The notes under the pieces: generated by a model
The model's input: the letters and a program-made list of their open reading frames with translations, nothing else
Told to the model about the DNA's origin: nothing
Databases searched by the model: none
Part shown: positions 54,596 through 62,968 of the stretch, piece after piece
How positions within the stretch are numbered: position 1 is the stretch's first letter
How the letters are laid out: every line of letters starts with the position of its first letter
Program-made: the position numbers and the translations under genes
Assembly: GCF_000187995.2 (NCBI RefSeq)
Contig: NZ_AEUW02000001.1
Coordinates: 1,852,986 to 1,916,985, forward strand
Reading direction: 5' to 3'
DNA from: Streptococcus macacae NCTC 11558
GTDB taxonomy: Bacteria; Bacillota; Bacilli; Lactobacillales; Streptococcaceae
DNA length: 64,000 nt

Positions 54596-56209
54596 ATGGT
54601 CAAAATGGTATTAGGAAGCTCTGATACCCAAGCCAGCTCAGTGGGAACGCTTGCTGATAATTATAAGGCCGGTTTTGAACAGCTGGTCAAATCCATAGAC
54701 CAGCTGGCTAATGAAGACAGGCTGTCTGGTTCAGCCTACAGTAATATCAAGAACTATGGCAGCAGTGTGGTCAAGCCTTTAGCCCAAGCCTTTGTCCTTC
54801 TGGCAGAGGCGGCTAAGGCCGATATCAAGAAGCTGCCGGATGAATACCGTGCCAGTGTCGGCAGTGAGGATTTGGATGAAGAGACCTTAACAGCTCAGAT
54901 CCATGCCTTGAACTCTACGCTTGCTACCAACCGCGCGACTAAAACAGCTATGAAACGCATTGACAGCGCTGCGGATACGCAGTCTTTCGATCAGGCGATT
55001 AGTGCTGATGAGGGGACTAAGCGGGATTTGGAAGAGAAGCTGCGCAAGCTCCGGGAGTACAATGCTAAATCTTCTGGCTTTTTCAGCGATATCGCAGGCT
55101 TAGAGAGTGCGGTCAATACGGGGCTTTCTCAGCTGCAAAGCGGGATCTCAGGTTTTAATGGGACTTTCACCCTGCCCAGTAAGAAGGAGTTGGCCTGGAC
55201 CAAGACGATTAAGTCCCAGTGGGAAAAGCGGGAGGCTTATCAGAGAGCTGTCGCTAAAGTCAATAAGGGCGAAGCTCTTAATGCTAAAGACGCCAAGGCG
55301 ATTAAGGCTTACCAAAAGGCGCATCCCAATATCAAGTTAGATGAGAAAGTTAAAAGGGCGCTAAAGCAGCAGGAAAATCAGAAAACTCTCTATGAACAGT
55401 TTAAAGATGTGATGGATAGTGATACTGCGAAACATCTTAGTGAGGCTTTGAAATTTATGCCACAAACTATGACAGCAAAACTTTTAAAATCACCAGGTTT
55501 TTGGGAAATCCTAGCCGGAGTTGAACAACAAGGAGTGACAGGAAAAAAAGCAGTTGACAGTATTTTAAACGGTCTGTCAAAATATGAAGGCCTTGGAGTC
55601 ATGATTAAGAACAGTAAAGCTGGAAAAGTGGTTAAAGTTACAGAAGATGCATGGAAGAGCTTAAAAATACTAGCAGATCCAGTGAAATCAGCCGTATCAG
55701 AAGGACTAAAAAATACAAAAGTCTATAAAACATTATCAAAAGTTGCTGAGGGCGATAGTAAAATAGCGGGAACCCTTAAGTTTTTAGGTAAAGGAGCAAA
55801 GATAGTTGAAAAAGGAGCTGTAGCTTTAACCTACGCAGATATTGCTATTTCTGGTGTCTCAGGGGGGGCTAAGGAATATACGAAGTCCCATGATGTTGGT
55901 AAGGCAGCAATAGCAGGTACTTTTTCTTCTATCAAGAGTGTTGGACCGCTAGAAGGTGCTACTATAGGTGCCACTATAGGTGGTGGACCAGTTGGTGCAG
56001 GTATTGGTCTTGTAGTGGGGACTGCTATATGGGCAATGGATAAAGCGGGATGGATTGATGGGGCACAGAATTTAGCAATGAAAGGTTATGATAAGGCCAA
56101 AGAAGCTATTGACACTACTGTAAAGTCGGCTGGAAAAGCTATTAAAGGAGCTGCGAATACAGTTTCTAATACAATAGGTGGCATAGGAAAGGCTCTTAGT
56201 TTTGGGTGA
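54596..56209 (+). CDS. LXG toxin 2 (right array)
   Basis: Predicted T7SSb effector of 537 residues. LXG domain (about 1-205), one ~45-residue linker repeat (about 217-262), then a tip different from LXG 1 but similar in plan. A Gly/Ala-rich hydrophobic segment lies at about 455-485 (GATIGATIGGGPVGAGIGLVVG). The C-terminal lysine/glycine tail ends GGIGKALSFG, close to GGVGKALGFG of LXG 1. Base use in the tip is A/T-richer than in the LXG domain. Its stop is 6 nt before an immunity-like gene. Confidence 0.9.
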   Translation: MVKMVLGSSDTQASSVGTLADNYKAGFEQLVKSIDQLANEDRLSGSAYSNIKNYGSSVVKPLAQAFVLLAEAAKADIKKLPDEYRASVGSEDLDEETLTAQIHALNSTLATNRATKTAMKRIDSAADTQSFDQAISADEGTKRDLEEKLRKLREYNAKSSGFFSDIAGLESAVNTGLSQLQSGISGFNGTFTLPSKKELAWTKTIKSQWEKREAYQRAVAKVNKGEALNAKDAKAIKAYQKAHPNIKLDEKVKRALKQQENQKTLYEQFKDVMDSDTAKHLSEALKFMPQTMTAKLLKSPGFWEILAGVEQQGVTGKKAVDSILNGLSKYEGLGVMIKNSKAGKVVKVTEDAWKSLKILADPVKSAVSEGLKNTKVYKTLSKVAEGDSKIAGTLKFLGKGAKIVEKGAVALTYADIAISGVSGGAKEYTKSHDVGKAAIAGTFSSIKSVGPLEGATIGATIGGGPVGAGIGLVVGTAIWAMDKAGWIDGAQNLAMKGYDKAKEAIDTTVKSAGKAIKGAANTVSNTIGGIGKALSFG

Positions 56210-56215
56210 TAAGCT

Positions 56216-57109
56216 ATGAAGAAAAAATCTATTTTTCAAGCGTCATTTGAAGAAAGTTTAAAACTGAAGAATGATAGTATGATTAATTTACAAAAAAAGG
56301 CACACAATAAAACTGAAAAATTTTTCGTTTCTGGTCGGCCATCACTATGGTTTAAAATTAGAAGCTTTCTATTAACATTAATTTTTCCAATAGGTCTTAA
56401 TTGTCTATGGGTTCTTTTATCAAAACAGTTCCAAAGTAGCAGCTTTAAAAAATTATCATTCTCCCCTCCGCATCATAATTTATTAAATTTTCCAATTTAT
56501 TTTGCTTTACTTACTGTTTGGTTATTTCTCGTTGTTTTAGGCAAAAAATTTTTTAGACAGGCGAGCGTACTACCCTATCGTTATCAATTTCATTGTTATA
56601 GTTTTATGATTATGTTGGTTCTTGTATTAGATCTATTAGCTATAGATATATTCTTATCTAATCTGCCTTTATATATTATTTTGGCTGTGATTCTTATGTT
56701 AATAGCTTTGTTTTATCTTATGTATCATTCAAAAATAACTAGTTTGCAAATGTTACTATATCATCAAAATTACAAAGTTAAATTACTAGATAAAATAGCA
56801 AAGTTCATAGGAATTTACGGCTTAGGTATCTTAGCAATAATAACTATTTTAAATAAATTACTATTAAGCATTTTAGGGAAACCTTCAGCATCATTAGAAA
56901 ATTTAGGAATGTCATTAGTGGTCCTAGTAGCAAATTTAATGATATCAGCAATAACCATTTTTATTGGTATCCCCTATTTTCTTCAAGCCTACTACAAATG
57001 GAAATATCCAGAAGAATACCGTGAATGGGAAGGTAGAAGCTTAGAAGAATGGTATGGCAAAAAGTATTTGAAAAAGCATCCAGAACTGCTGAAAAAGGAG
57101 CTGCAGTAA
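56216..57109 (+). CDS. Multi-pass membrane protein, probable LXG 2 immunity (family A4)
   Basis: Paralogue of 297 residues with about six helices. The N terminus is diverged (SIFQASFEESLKLKNDSMINLQKKA) and the membrane core is distinct, but the C-terminal 40 residues are the conserved YYKWKYPEEYREWEGRSLEE block. Position 6 nt after LXG 2 suggests cognate immunity. The core is strongly A/T-rich, matching the tip of LXG 2. Confidence 0.68.
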   Translation: MKKKSIFQASFEESLKLKNDSMINLQKKAHNKTEKFFVSGRPSLWFKIRSFLLTLIFPIGLNCLWVLLSKQFQSSSFKKLSFSPPHHNLLNFPIYFALLTVWLFLVVLGKKFFRQASVLPYRYQFHCYSFMIMLVLVLDLLAIDIFLSNLPLYIILAVILMLIALFYLMYHSKITSLQMLLYHQNYKVKLLDKIAKFIGIYGLGILAIITILNKLLLSILGKPSASLENLGMSLVVLVANLMISAITIFIGIPYFLQAYYKWKYPEEYREWEGRSLEEWYGKKYLKKHPELLKKELQ

Positions 57110-57117
57110 TTAAAGAT

Positions 57118-58011
57118 ATGACGAAGACGAAAGAGTCACTATTTCAAGCCAGTTTTGAAGAGAGTCTTAATCTAGAAGATGATGGATTTTTGCAGTTTCA
57201 GAAAAAGGATTATTACAATAAGCTTGGAAAGGCTTTTAAGAGAGGGAAACTTTCCTTTGGGTTTAGAATTCAAAGTATCATTTTTAGTTTATTGTTTCCA
57301 ATAGGCGTAAATTTTATGTTTCTTGTTTTTGCAGTATCCTTGCATGATTCTGATCCTAAGGATTTAAGATTACCTATCTCTCGGTATCCGTTGCTAACAG
57401 TTGAAGTCTATTTAATTTGTTTACTGATTTGGTTGTTGCTGGTATTAGTGGGGAAATTCTTTAGGCGCTCTTATATTCTGCCTTATCGTTATCGTTTTCA
57501 TATTATAACTTTTATGATATGGTTTATGCTAGAATTGAATTTGCTGGGAATCACTGTATCCTTACCAATATTATCAGTATGGGGTATTTTTGCAATTTTC
57601 GGACTTATGGCATTGTTGGCTTATTTGATGTTAAGAAGAGAAATCAGAAGTTTAAAAAAACGAATTTATGGTGAAATTAATTCTCCCACTCTACAAGATA
57701 AAATTGCCAATATAATAGCTATTTATGGAATGGGGATTTTAGGCTTTGGTGTTATGATCAACATTATTTTAAAAAGTTTTTCTATAAAATTTTCAACTTC
57801 AATGGAAGGTTTAGGCCTTTTTTTAACATGGATTCTTTTGAACATAGCACTTATTGCAATACTCACCTTTATGGAATTACCTTTCTTTTTAGAAGCCTAC
57901 TACAAATGGAAATACCCAGAGGAATACCGCGAGTGGGAAGGTAAAAGCTTAGAAGAATGGTATGGCAAAAAATATTTGAAAAAACATAAGGAGTTATTAA
58001 ACAATGAATAA
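57118..58011 (+). CDS. Multi-pass membrane protein, probable immunity paralogue (family A5)
   Basis: Paralogue of 297 residues beginning MTKTKESLFQASFEESL. The last third is nearly identical in DNA to A3, while the middle (about 60-205) is its own, again a mosaic. The stop overlaps the start of the second DUF4176-like gene. A5 and A3 therefore have the same downstream context. Confidence 0.65.
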   Translation: MTKTKESLFQASFEESLNLEDDGFLQFQKKDYYNKLGKAFKRGKLSFGFRIQSIIFSLLFPIGVNFMFLVFAVSLHDSDPKDLRLPISRYPLLTVEVYLICLLIWLLLVLVGKFFRRSYILPYRYRFHIITFMIWFMLELNLLGITVSLPILSVWGIFAIFGLMALLAYLMLRREIRSLKKRIYGEINSPTLQDKIANIIAIYGMGILGFGVMINIILKSFSIKFSTSMEGLGLFLTWILLNIALIAILTFMELPFFLEAYYKWKYPEEYREWEGKSLEEWYGKKYLKKHKELLNNE

Positions 58012-59098
58012 ATCAAAAGACTTACTGCCTTTAGGCAGTATCGTGTACTTGGAAGAAGGCACACAAAAGCTAGTGATTGTCGGCCGCGGTGTGATCTTTG
58101 ATGATCCGGATACTAATGAGCCAGTATTGGCGGATTACATGGGGGTGCTTTACCCTCAAGGCTTCCAAACGGAGTCTACCCTCTTTTTCCAGCATGACAA
58201 TATTGATCAGGTGGTCTTTGAAGGTTACAGTGACGAAGAAGAGGAACGCTTTATGGCAGTTTATCATGACTGGGAAGCTGACCTCACGGTTCCTAGAAAA
58301 GAAATTTAATGATAGTGTTAAGCAGTCAGTTCGCTGACTTCTTAATCTAAAAGTTTCAGTTGGAAGTGCTGAGCTTTTAGGTTAGGAAAGCCATTCATTT
58401 ACGCTCTTGTCTCAAATGACGGCTTGATTAATCAAGAACCAAGGAAAGGATAATTATTATGGTCAAAATGGTATTAGGGAGCTCTGATACCCAAGCCAGC
58501 TCAGTAGGAACGCTTGCTGATAATTATAAGGCTGGTTTTGAACAGCTGGTCAAATCCATAGACCAGCTGGCTAATGAAGACAGGCTGTCTGGTTCAGCCT
58601 ACAGCAATATCAAGAACTATGGCAGCAGTGTGGTCAAGCCTTTAGCCCAAGCCTTTGTCCTTCTGGCAGAGGCGGCTAAGGCCGATATCAAGAAGCTGCC
58701 GGATGAATACCGTGCCAGTGTCGGCAGTGAGGATTTGGATGAAGAGACCTTAACAGCTCAGATCCATGCCTTGAACTCTACGCTTGCTACCAACCGCGCG
58801 ACTAAAACGGCTATGAAACGCATTGACAGCGCTGCGGATACGCAGTCTTTCGATCAGGCGATTAGTGCTGATGAGGGGACTAAGCGGGATTTGGAAGAGA
58901 AGCTGCGCAAGCTCCGGGAGTACAATGCTAAATCTTCTGGCTTTTTCAGCGATATTGCAGGCTTAGAGAGTGCGGTCAATACGGGGCTTTCTCAGCTGCA
59001 AAGCGGGATCTCAGGTTTTAACGGCACATTCACCCTGCCCAGTAAGAAGGAGTTGGCTTGGACCAAGACGATTAAGTCCCAGTGGGAAAAGCGGGAGG
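57721..59098 (+). repeat. Near-identical 1.38-kb direct repeat, copy 2
   Basis: Covers the 3' third of A5, the second DUF4176-like gene, the intergenic segment and the LXG 3 targeting domain. Confidence 0.85.
58004..58309 (+). CDS. DUF4176-like small T7SS-associated protein, copy 2
   Basis: Soluble protein of 101 residues, virtually the same as the protein at 54137. It lies in copy 2 of the 1.38-kb repeat and precedes LXG 3. The near identity points to recent duplication or gene conversion. Confidence 0.72.
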   Translation: MNKSKDLLPLGSIVYLEEGTQKLVIVGRGVIFDDPDTNEPVLADYMGVLYPQGFQTESTLFFQHDNIDQVVFEGYSDEEEERFMAVYHDWEADLTVPRKEI

Positions 59099-59919
59099 CC
59101 AAACTGGCAGAAGCTGATCTCAACAAGGGAGCTCAGGAACTTGCGAAAAAGGCAGGCATTTCCTATGAGGAAGCACTGGACTGGATGCTGAAAGATAAAG
59201 TGCCTTCCAGCCTTCGCAAGTGGAGCAAGAATGCACTGAAAATGCGTGACGCTTATATCACTTACAAAGGAGAAAAGGCCTTTATCAATGGCCGCAAAAT
59301 CGTTGTTGACTCTAAAGGCCGCGTGCGAATGGGGTCAAACCAAATCAATCTCTATAACAGGGACAGCGGGCGCGTTTATAAGAACCGGACGGCAAAAACC
59401 TTCCAGGAAGTAACCGGTGAAACGGATATTCGAAAGACCAATATCGGACGGGGAGTCCAGTCAACAGGCTGGAAGAATGCCTTGAAAGATGCCGGGTCTT
59501 TCGGTAAGGAGGCCGCTAAGGAGAACCTGAAAAACTCGCTCAACCCTTTGCGTGAATTTAAGGGCTTTCAATCGGCCAGCAAATGGGCTAAGGGCAGTAA
59601 GATACTGGGAGCTGCGGGAACCGTTATCAATGTGGGCTCCAATATCAAGGAGAATTTCTTTGATGATAAGACATCTTCCATGGGGAAGAAGATTCGCAAC
59701 TTTTCAGTGGATACAGCGGTTGACTTAGGTTCTGGTGCTGGCGCTGCCTATGCCGGTGCTGCCGTTGGCACCATGATTGGCGGACCAGTTGGCACCGTTG
59801 TTGGCGCTGCGGTAGGTATGGGAATGTCTTGGCTTATGAATCGTAAATGGAGTAAGTCGGAGAGTTCCTCCCTAACCGGTGCTACTAAAGTTGGTTTAAA
59901 AGCCTTATTTGGAGGTTAA
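58459..59919 (+). CDS. LXG toxin 3 (right array)
   Basis: Predicted T7SSb effector of 486 residues. The LXG domain (about 1-213) is shared. The linker is unrelated to the others and lacks the ~45-residue repeat: it starts KLAEADLNKGAQELAKKAG. The tip ends in a classic glycine-zipper segment (AGAAYAGAAVGTMIGGPVG and onward, about 430-462). The last bases contain GGAGG, which serves as ribosome binding site for the next gene. Confidence 0.9.
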   Translation: MVKMVLGSSDTQASSVGTLADNYKAGFEQLVKSIDQLANEDRLSGSAYSNIKNYGSSVVKPLAQAFVLLAEAAKADIKKLPDEYRASVGSEDLDEETLTAQIHALNSTLATNRATKTAMKRIDSAADTQSFDQAISADEGTKRDLEEKLRKLREYNAKSSGFFSDIAGLESAVNTGLSQLQSGISGFNGTFTLPSKKELAWTKTIKSQWEKREAKLAEADLNKGAQELAKKAGISYEEALDWMLKDKVPSSLRKWSKNALKMRDAYITYKGEKAFINGRKIVVDSKGRVRMGSNQINLYNRDSGRVYKNRTAKTFQEVTGETDIRKTNIGRGVQSTGWKNALKDAGSFGKEAAKENLKNSLNPLREFKGFQSASKWAKGSKILGAAGTVINVGSNIKENFFDDKTSSMGKKIRNFSVDTAVDLGSGAGAAYAGAAVGTMIGGPVGTVVGAAVGMGMSWLMNRKWSKSESSSLTGATKVGLKALFGG

Positions 59920-59923
59920 TAAT

Positions 59924-60595
59924 ATGAGAAATGAGCGTTATCATGGTCCCTTGATTGAAAGCGGAGCCAACCTTGGATATATAAAGCTATTCCCTTGGAT
60001 AAGTCTTTTTGTATCTTCAGTATCTTTATGGGGGACTACTTTTATTGATAAGGTTGGAATCTTTCAATGCATGTTCATATTTTGTGTTTCGGTTAGTCTT
60101 TTTAGTATTTTATGGTCTTTTAGTCAGCGTCTGTTTCTTCGTTTTCAGAGTTTTACTTATATGCTGGTTGCATTGATTACCTTTATTTTAGTTCTTGACT
60201 TTAATTTTATTGGTTTAGTAATGTGTGTAGGAAATAGTGGATTGTACTCAATCATTTCGGCTGTTTATAACGCAGTCATGTTCTTACTCTTTTTCCTCGC
60301 TTGTGGCATTTACGCTTGGCATTACCTGCCTCAAAACCAAGGAAAGGTTTGGAAGATTAATCAGTGGGAGACTTATGGTGTCAAATCAAAGGGTAAGAAG
60401 AAAGAGTGGCTGACCAATTTTGGAGCAGCTTTTGGAGCGGTTTTATTTGTGCCGGCTCTCTTAACTGGCTATATTGAAAATGCTTTTGGTATTTTTCTGG
60501 GTCTTTTGATTACCTCTACTCTTTCTGCAGTCATCGTTGACGCCCTTTATGCAGCTGTCTATGTGAGAAAGCATCCAGAAGATGATTCACCCTAA
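59924..60595 (+). CDS. Multi-pass membrane protein, probable LXG 3 immunity (family B1)
   Basis: Membrane protein of 223 residues with about six helices. It shares RYHGPLIxxGxxLGYIK at the N terminus and AWHYLPQNQGKVWKINQWETYGVK and VRKHPEDDS at the C-terminal half with two neighbours. It begins 4 nt after the LXG 3 stop, using a ribosome binding site inside the toxin gene. Distinct from family A and the DUF443-like family. Immunity is inferred from position. Confidence 0.68.
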   Translation: MRNERYHGPLIESGANLGYIKLFPWISLFVSSVSLWGTTFIDKVGIFQCMFIFCVSVSLFSILWSFSQRLFLRFQSFTYMLVALITFILVLDFNFIGLVMCVGNSGLYSIISAVYNAVMFLLFFLACGIYAWHYLPQNQGKVWKINQWETYGVKSKGKKKEWLTNFGAAFGAVLFVPALLTGYIENAFGIFLGLLITSTLSAVIVDALYAAVYVRKHPEDDSP

Positions 60596-60756
60596 TGGCT
60601 TATGCTGCGGTAGGTATGGGAATGTCTTGGCTTATGAATTTCAAAGTTAAGGAATTTGGCAATAAATCCGCTACAGATCTTGCCAAGGATGGTTTAAAAG
60701 GCGCCACAGATGCCATTGGCGGTGGTTTAAAAACAGTAGGAGGGTGGTTTAACTGA
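60595..60756 (+). pseudogene. Orphan LXG C-terminal tail (remnant 1)
   Basis: A 53-codon frame starting on the last base of B1. It encodes AAVGMGMSWLMN, the same as the tip of LXG 3, then FKVKEFGNKSATDLAKDG and a Gly-rich end. It is the 3' end of a lost toxin. Its stop overlaps the start of B2 (TGATG). Confidence 0.8.
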
Positions 60757-61496
60757 TGACAAAGACAAAAAAGCAAAGCAAAACACCTAAGAATACTATT
60801 CCCAGAGATCGCTATCATGGGCCTTTGATAACCGGTGGGGTCAGTCTAAGCTATCTTAAGATCTATCCTTGGATTAATTTGCCCTTTTCTTTCCTTCTCT
60901 TTTTTGGATGGGGATATGGGGATCAGTTAGGTCTTATTAAAGGTCTTTTCTTAATTTGTATCATTATCAATGTCGCCAGTATCCTTTTTTCCTTTTTCCA
61001 TTCTCTAGTGAATCGCCTTAAGTCTCTGGCTTATGTATTGATTGCTTTGGTATCTTGGACAACACTGTTATGGTTAGATTTTATTACTTTGATGATGTTT
61101 GTATCCTCTTCAAATGGCAGTACTATTAGTGCGAAAGTAATTTACGATCACCCTTTGACCTTGTTTTACGTCATTCCAATGTTACTGCTCTTTTTCCTTA
61201 CCTGTGGTTTTTACGCTTGGCATTACCTGCCTCAAAATCAAGGAAAGGTTTGGAAGATTAATCAGTGGGAGACTTATGGTGTCAAAGTGAAAGGTAAGAA
61301 AAAAGAGCGACTGATCAATTTTGGAGCAGCTTTTGGGGTGGTTTTGTTTGTTCCAGCTCTCTTAACTGGCTATATTGCCAATGTTTTTGGTGTTTTTTTG
61401 GGACTTTTATTTACATTGACCCTGCCAGCTGTCATCGTTGATGCCTTTTATGCGGCTGTTTATATCAGAAAACATCCAGAGGATGATTCTCTTTAA
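60756..61496 (+). CDS. Multi-pass membrane protein, immunity-like (family B2)
   Basis: Paralogue of B1, 246 residues. It has a short charged N-terminal extension (TKTKKQSKTPKN) before RYHGPLITGGVSLSYLKIYPW. Its first helices diverge from B1, while the C-terminal half is nearly identical. The toxin scrap just upstream suggests it once followed a complete LXG gene and is now orphan immunity. Confidence 0.66.
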   Translation: MTKTKKQSKTPKNTIPRDRYHGPLITGGVSLSYLKIYPWINLPFSFLLFFGWGYGDQLGLIKGLFLICIIINVASILFSFFHSLVNRLKSLAYVLIALVSWTTLLWLDFITLMMFVSSSNGSTISAKVIYDHPLTLFYVIPMLLLFFLTCGFYAWHYLPQNQGKVWKINQWETYGVKVKGKKKERLINFGAAFGVVLFVPALLTGYIANVFGVFLGLLFTLTLPAVIVDAFYAAVYIRKHPEDDSL

Positions 61497-61525
61497 TCAT
61501 ACCGTTATTGGTGTAGAGCAGGTAT

Positions 61526-61615
61526 ATGAATTTCAAAGTTAAGGAATTTGGCAATAAATCCGCTACAGATCTTGCCAAGGATGGTTTAAAAACAGTAGGA
61601 GAGTGGTTTAGCTAA
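61526..61615 (+). pseudogene. Orphan LXG C-terminal tail (remnant 2)
   Basis: A 29-codon frame encoding NFKVKEFGNKSATDLAKDGLKTVGEWFS, matching remnant 1 with an 11-residue deletion. It ends on the first base of B3. Confidence 0.75.
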
Positions 61616-62349
61616 TGAGTAGAAGAAAACTAAATAATAAATCGGGGGAAACTAATAATATTAAAGAACGATATCATGGTCCACTAATTACAAATGGTGT
61701 CAGTCTAGGTTATATTAAAATCTATCCCTGGATTAGCTTGCCGATTAGTTTGTTTTTGTATTTTGGTGGCGGTTACAAGGATGATATTGGTATTATCAAA
61801 ATCCTATTTCTTACCTGTGTCATTATTAACGTACTAAGTATTTTAATTGCTCGTTTTAACTCTTTGATAAATCGCTTTAAACCCTTGATATACATTTTAA
61901 TAGCTTTGGTTTCTTGGACAGTGTTAGTTGAGTTAACCTTTATTGGACTATTGATGTTTGTTTCAAATGAAAGTTCTCTTAGTGCACGAACTGTTTATGA
62001 TTCAGACTTGACCTTGTTTTACGTCATTCCCATGTTACTGCTCTTTTTCCTTACCTGTGGTTTTTACGCTTGGCATTACCTGCCTCAAAATCAAGGAAAG
62101 GTTTGGAAGATTAATCAGTGGGAGACTTATGGTGTCAAAGTGAAAGGTAAGAAAAAAGAGCGGCTGACCAATTTTGGAGCAGCCTTTGGAGTGGTTTTGT
62201 TTGTGCCAGCTGTATTAACTGGCTATATTGCCAATGCTTTTGGTGTCTTCTTGGGAATTTTACTAACCTCCACTTTATCCGCTGTCATCGTTGATGCCTT
62301 TTATGCGGCTGTTTATATCAGAAAACATCCGGAGGATGATTCTCTTTAA
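61615..62349 (+). CDS. Multi-pass membrane protein, immunity-like (family B3)
   Basis: Paralogue of 244 residues, beginning with a polar extension and RYHGPLITNGVSLGYIKIYPW. Nearly the same as B2 in the C-terminal half, different in the first helices and the loop after them. Located directly after toxin remnant 2. Probably orphan immunity. Confidence 0.66.
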   Translation: MSRRKLNNKSGETNNIKERYHGPLITNGVSLGYIKIYPWISLPISLFLYFGGGYKDDIGIIKILFLTCVIINVLSILIARFNSLINRFKPLIYILIALVSWTVLVELTFIGLLMFVSNESSLSARTVYDSDLTLFYVIPMLLLFFLTCGFYAWHYLPQNQGKVWKINQWETYGVKVKGKKKERLTNFGAAFGVVLFVPAVLTGYIANAFGVFLGILLTSTLSAVIVDAFYAAVYIRKHPEDDSL

Positions 62350-62378
62350 TCATACCGTTATTGGTGTAGAGCAGGTAT

Positions 62379-62530
62379 ATGAATTTCAAAGTTAAGGAAT
62401 TTGGCAATAAATCCGCTACAGATCTTGCCAAGGATGGTTTAAAAACAGTAGGAGGGCGGTTTAGCTTGAAAGACCCCATCTCGTTTAGAAAGAATGTAAG
62501 AGGAAATCTATGGAAATCAGATCTAAAAAA
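62379..62530 (+). pseudogene. Orphan LXG C-terminal tail (remnant 3)
   Basis: From 62379 the same NFKVKEFGNKSATDLAKDGLKTVGGRFS sequence occurs, but its normal stop is lost and the frame reads on into unrelated sequence. The 29 bp before it repeat those before remnant 2. Confidence 0.7.
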
Positions 62531-62968
62531 TTAAGCCTTTATCAATTATTTGGCTATAAAGAAAGCGGGTTAACAGCTGTCCCAATTGATCAGCTTTGTC
62601 AAGAAGTCTATCCTTTATGCTGGGAGTTTATTGAGGATATGCTGGATACAGTCTATTCAGATGGGCCTGTTTGTTTTAAAAGCTATCCTTTTTCTCAAGC
62701 AGGAAATTGGCTTATCTTCACGACATTTGGCAATGAAATACGTCCGACAAGTGATGATGTATACCCGCTTTATTTTGAAGATAAACTGTTTATTGAGAGT
62801 GAGGATTTTGCTAGTTTTAGGTCAGCTGATTTGCAGGACTATTATGACGATTTAGCAGCCAAGTACGCTGACAGAGATTTAAGCAGCTTAGCTGTCTATC
62901 ACGTGCTGTATCACCCTAGTGCAGAAGGTATATGGGTTGATGCCTATAGCAGTTGGGAGGAAGTGTAA
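62510..62968 (+). CDS. Hypothetical protein, T7SS accessory region
   Basis: Soluble acidic protein of 152 residues, beginning MEIRSKKLSLYQLFGYK and ending YHVLYHPSAEGIWVDAYSSWEE. I recognise no family. No signal peptide or membrane helix is seen. Its stop overlaps the start of the next gene (TAATG), which is DUF5085-like, and both share a YHVL near the C terminus, so they may be distant relatives. AAGAGGAAA is the ribosome binding site. Confidence 0.6.
   Translation: MEIRSKKLSLYQLFGYKESGLTAVPIDQLCQEVYPLCWEFIEDMLDTVYSDGPVCFKSYPFSQAGNWLIFTTFGNEIRPTSDDVYPLYFEDKLFIESEDFASFRSADLQDYYDDLAAKYADRDLSSLAVYHVLYHPSAEGIWVDAYSSWEEV

Larger units (their letters stand above)
53854..55235 (+). repeat. Near-identical 1.38-kb direct repeat, copy 1
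   Basis: From the conserved 3' third of A3, through the DUF4176-like gene, the intergenic segment and the LXG 2 domain to the codons for SQWEKREA. The offset to copy 2 is 3867 bp before, and 3863 bp after, a small indel upstream of the LXG start. Confidence 0.85.
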
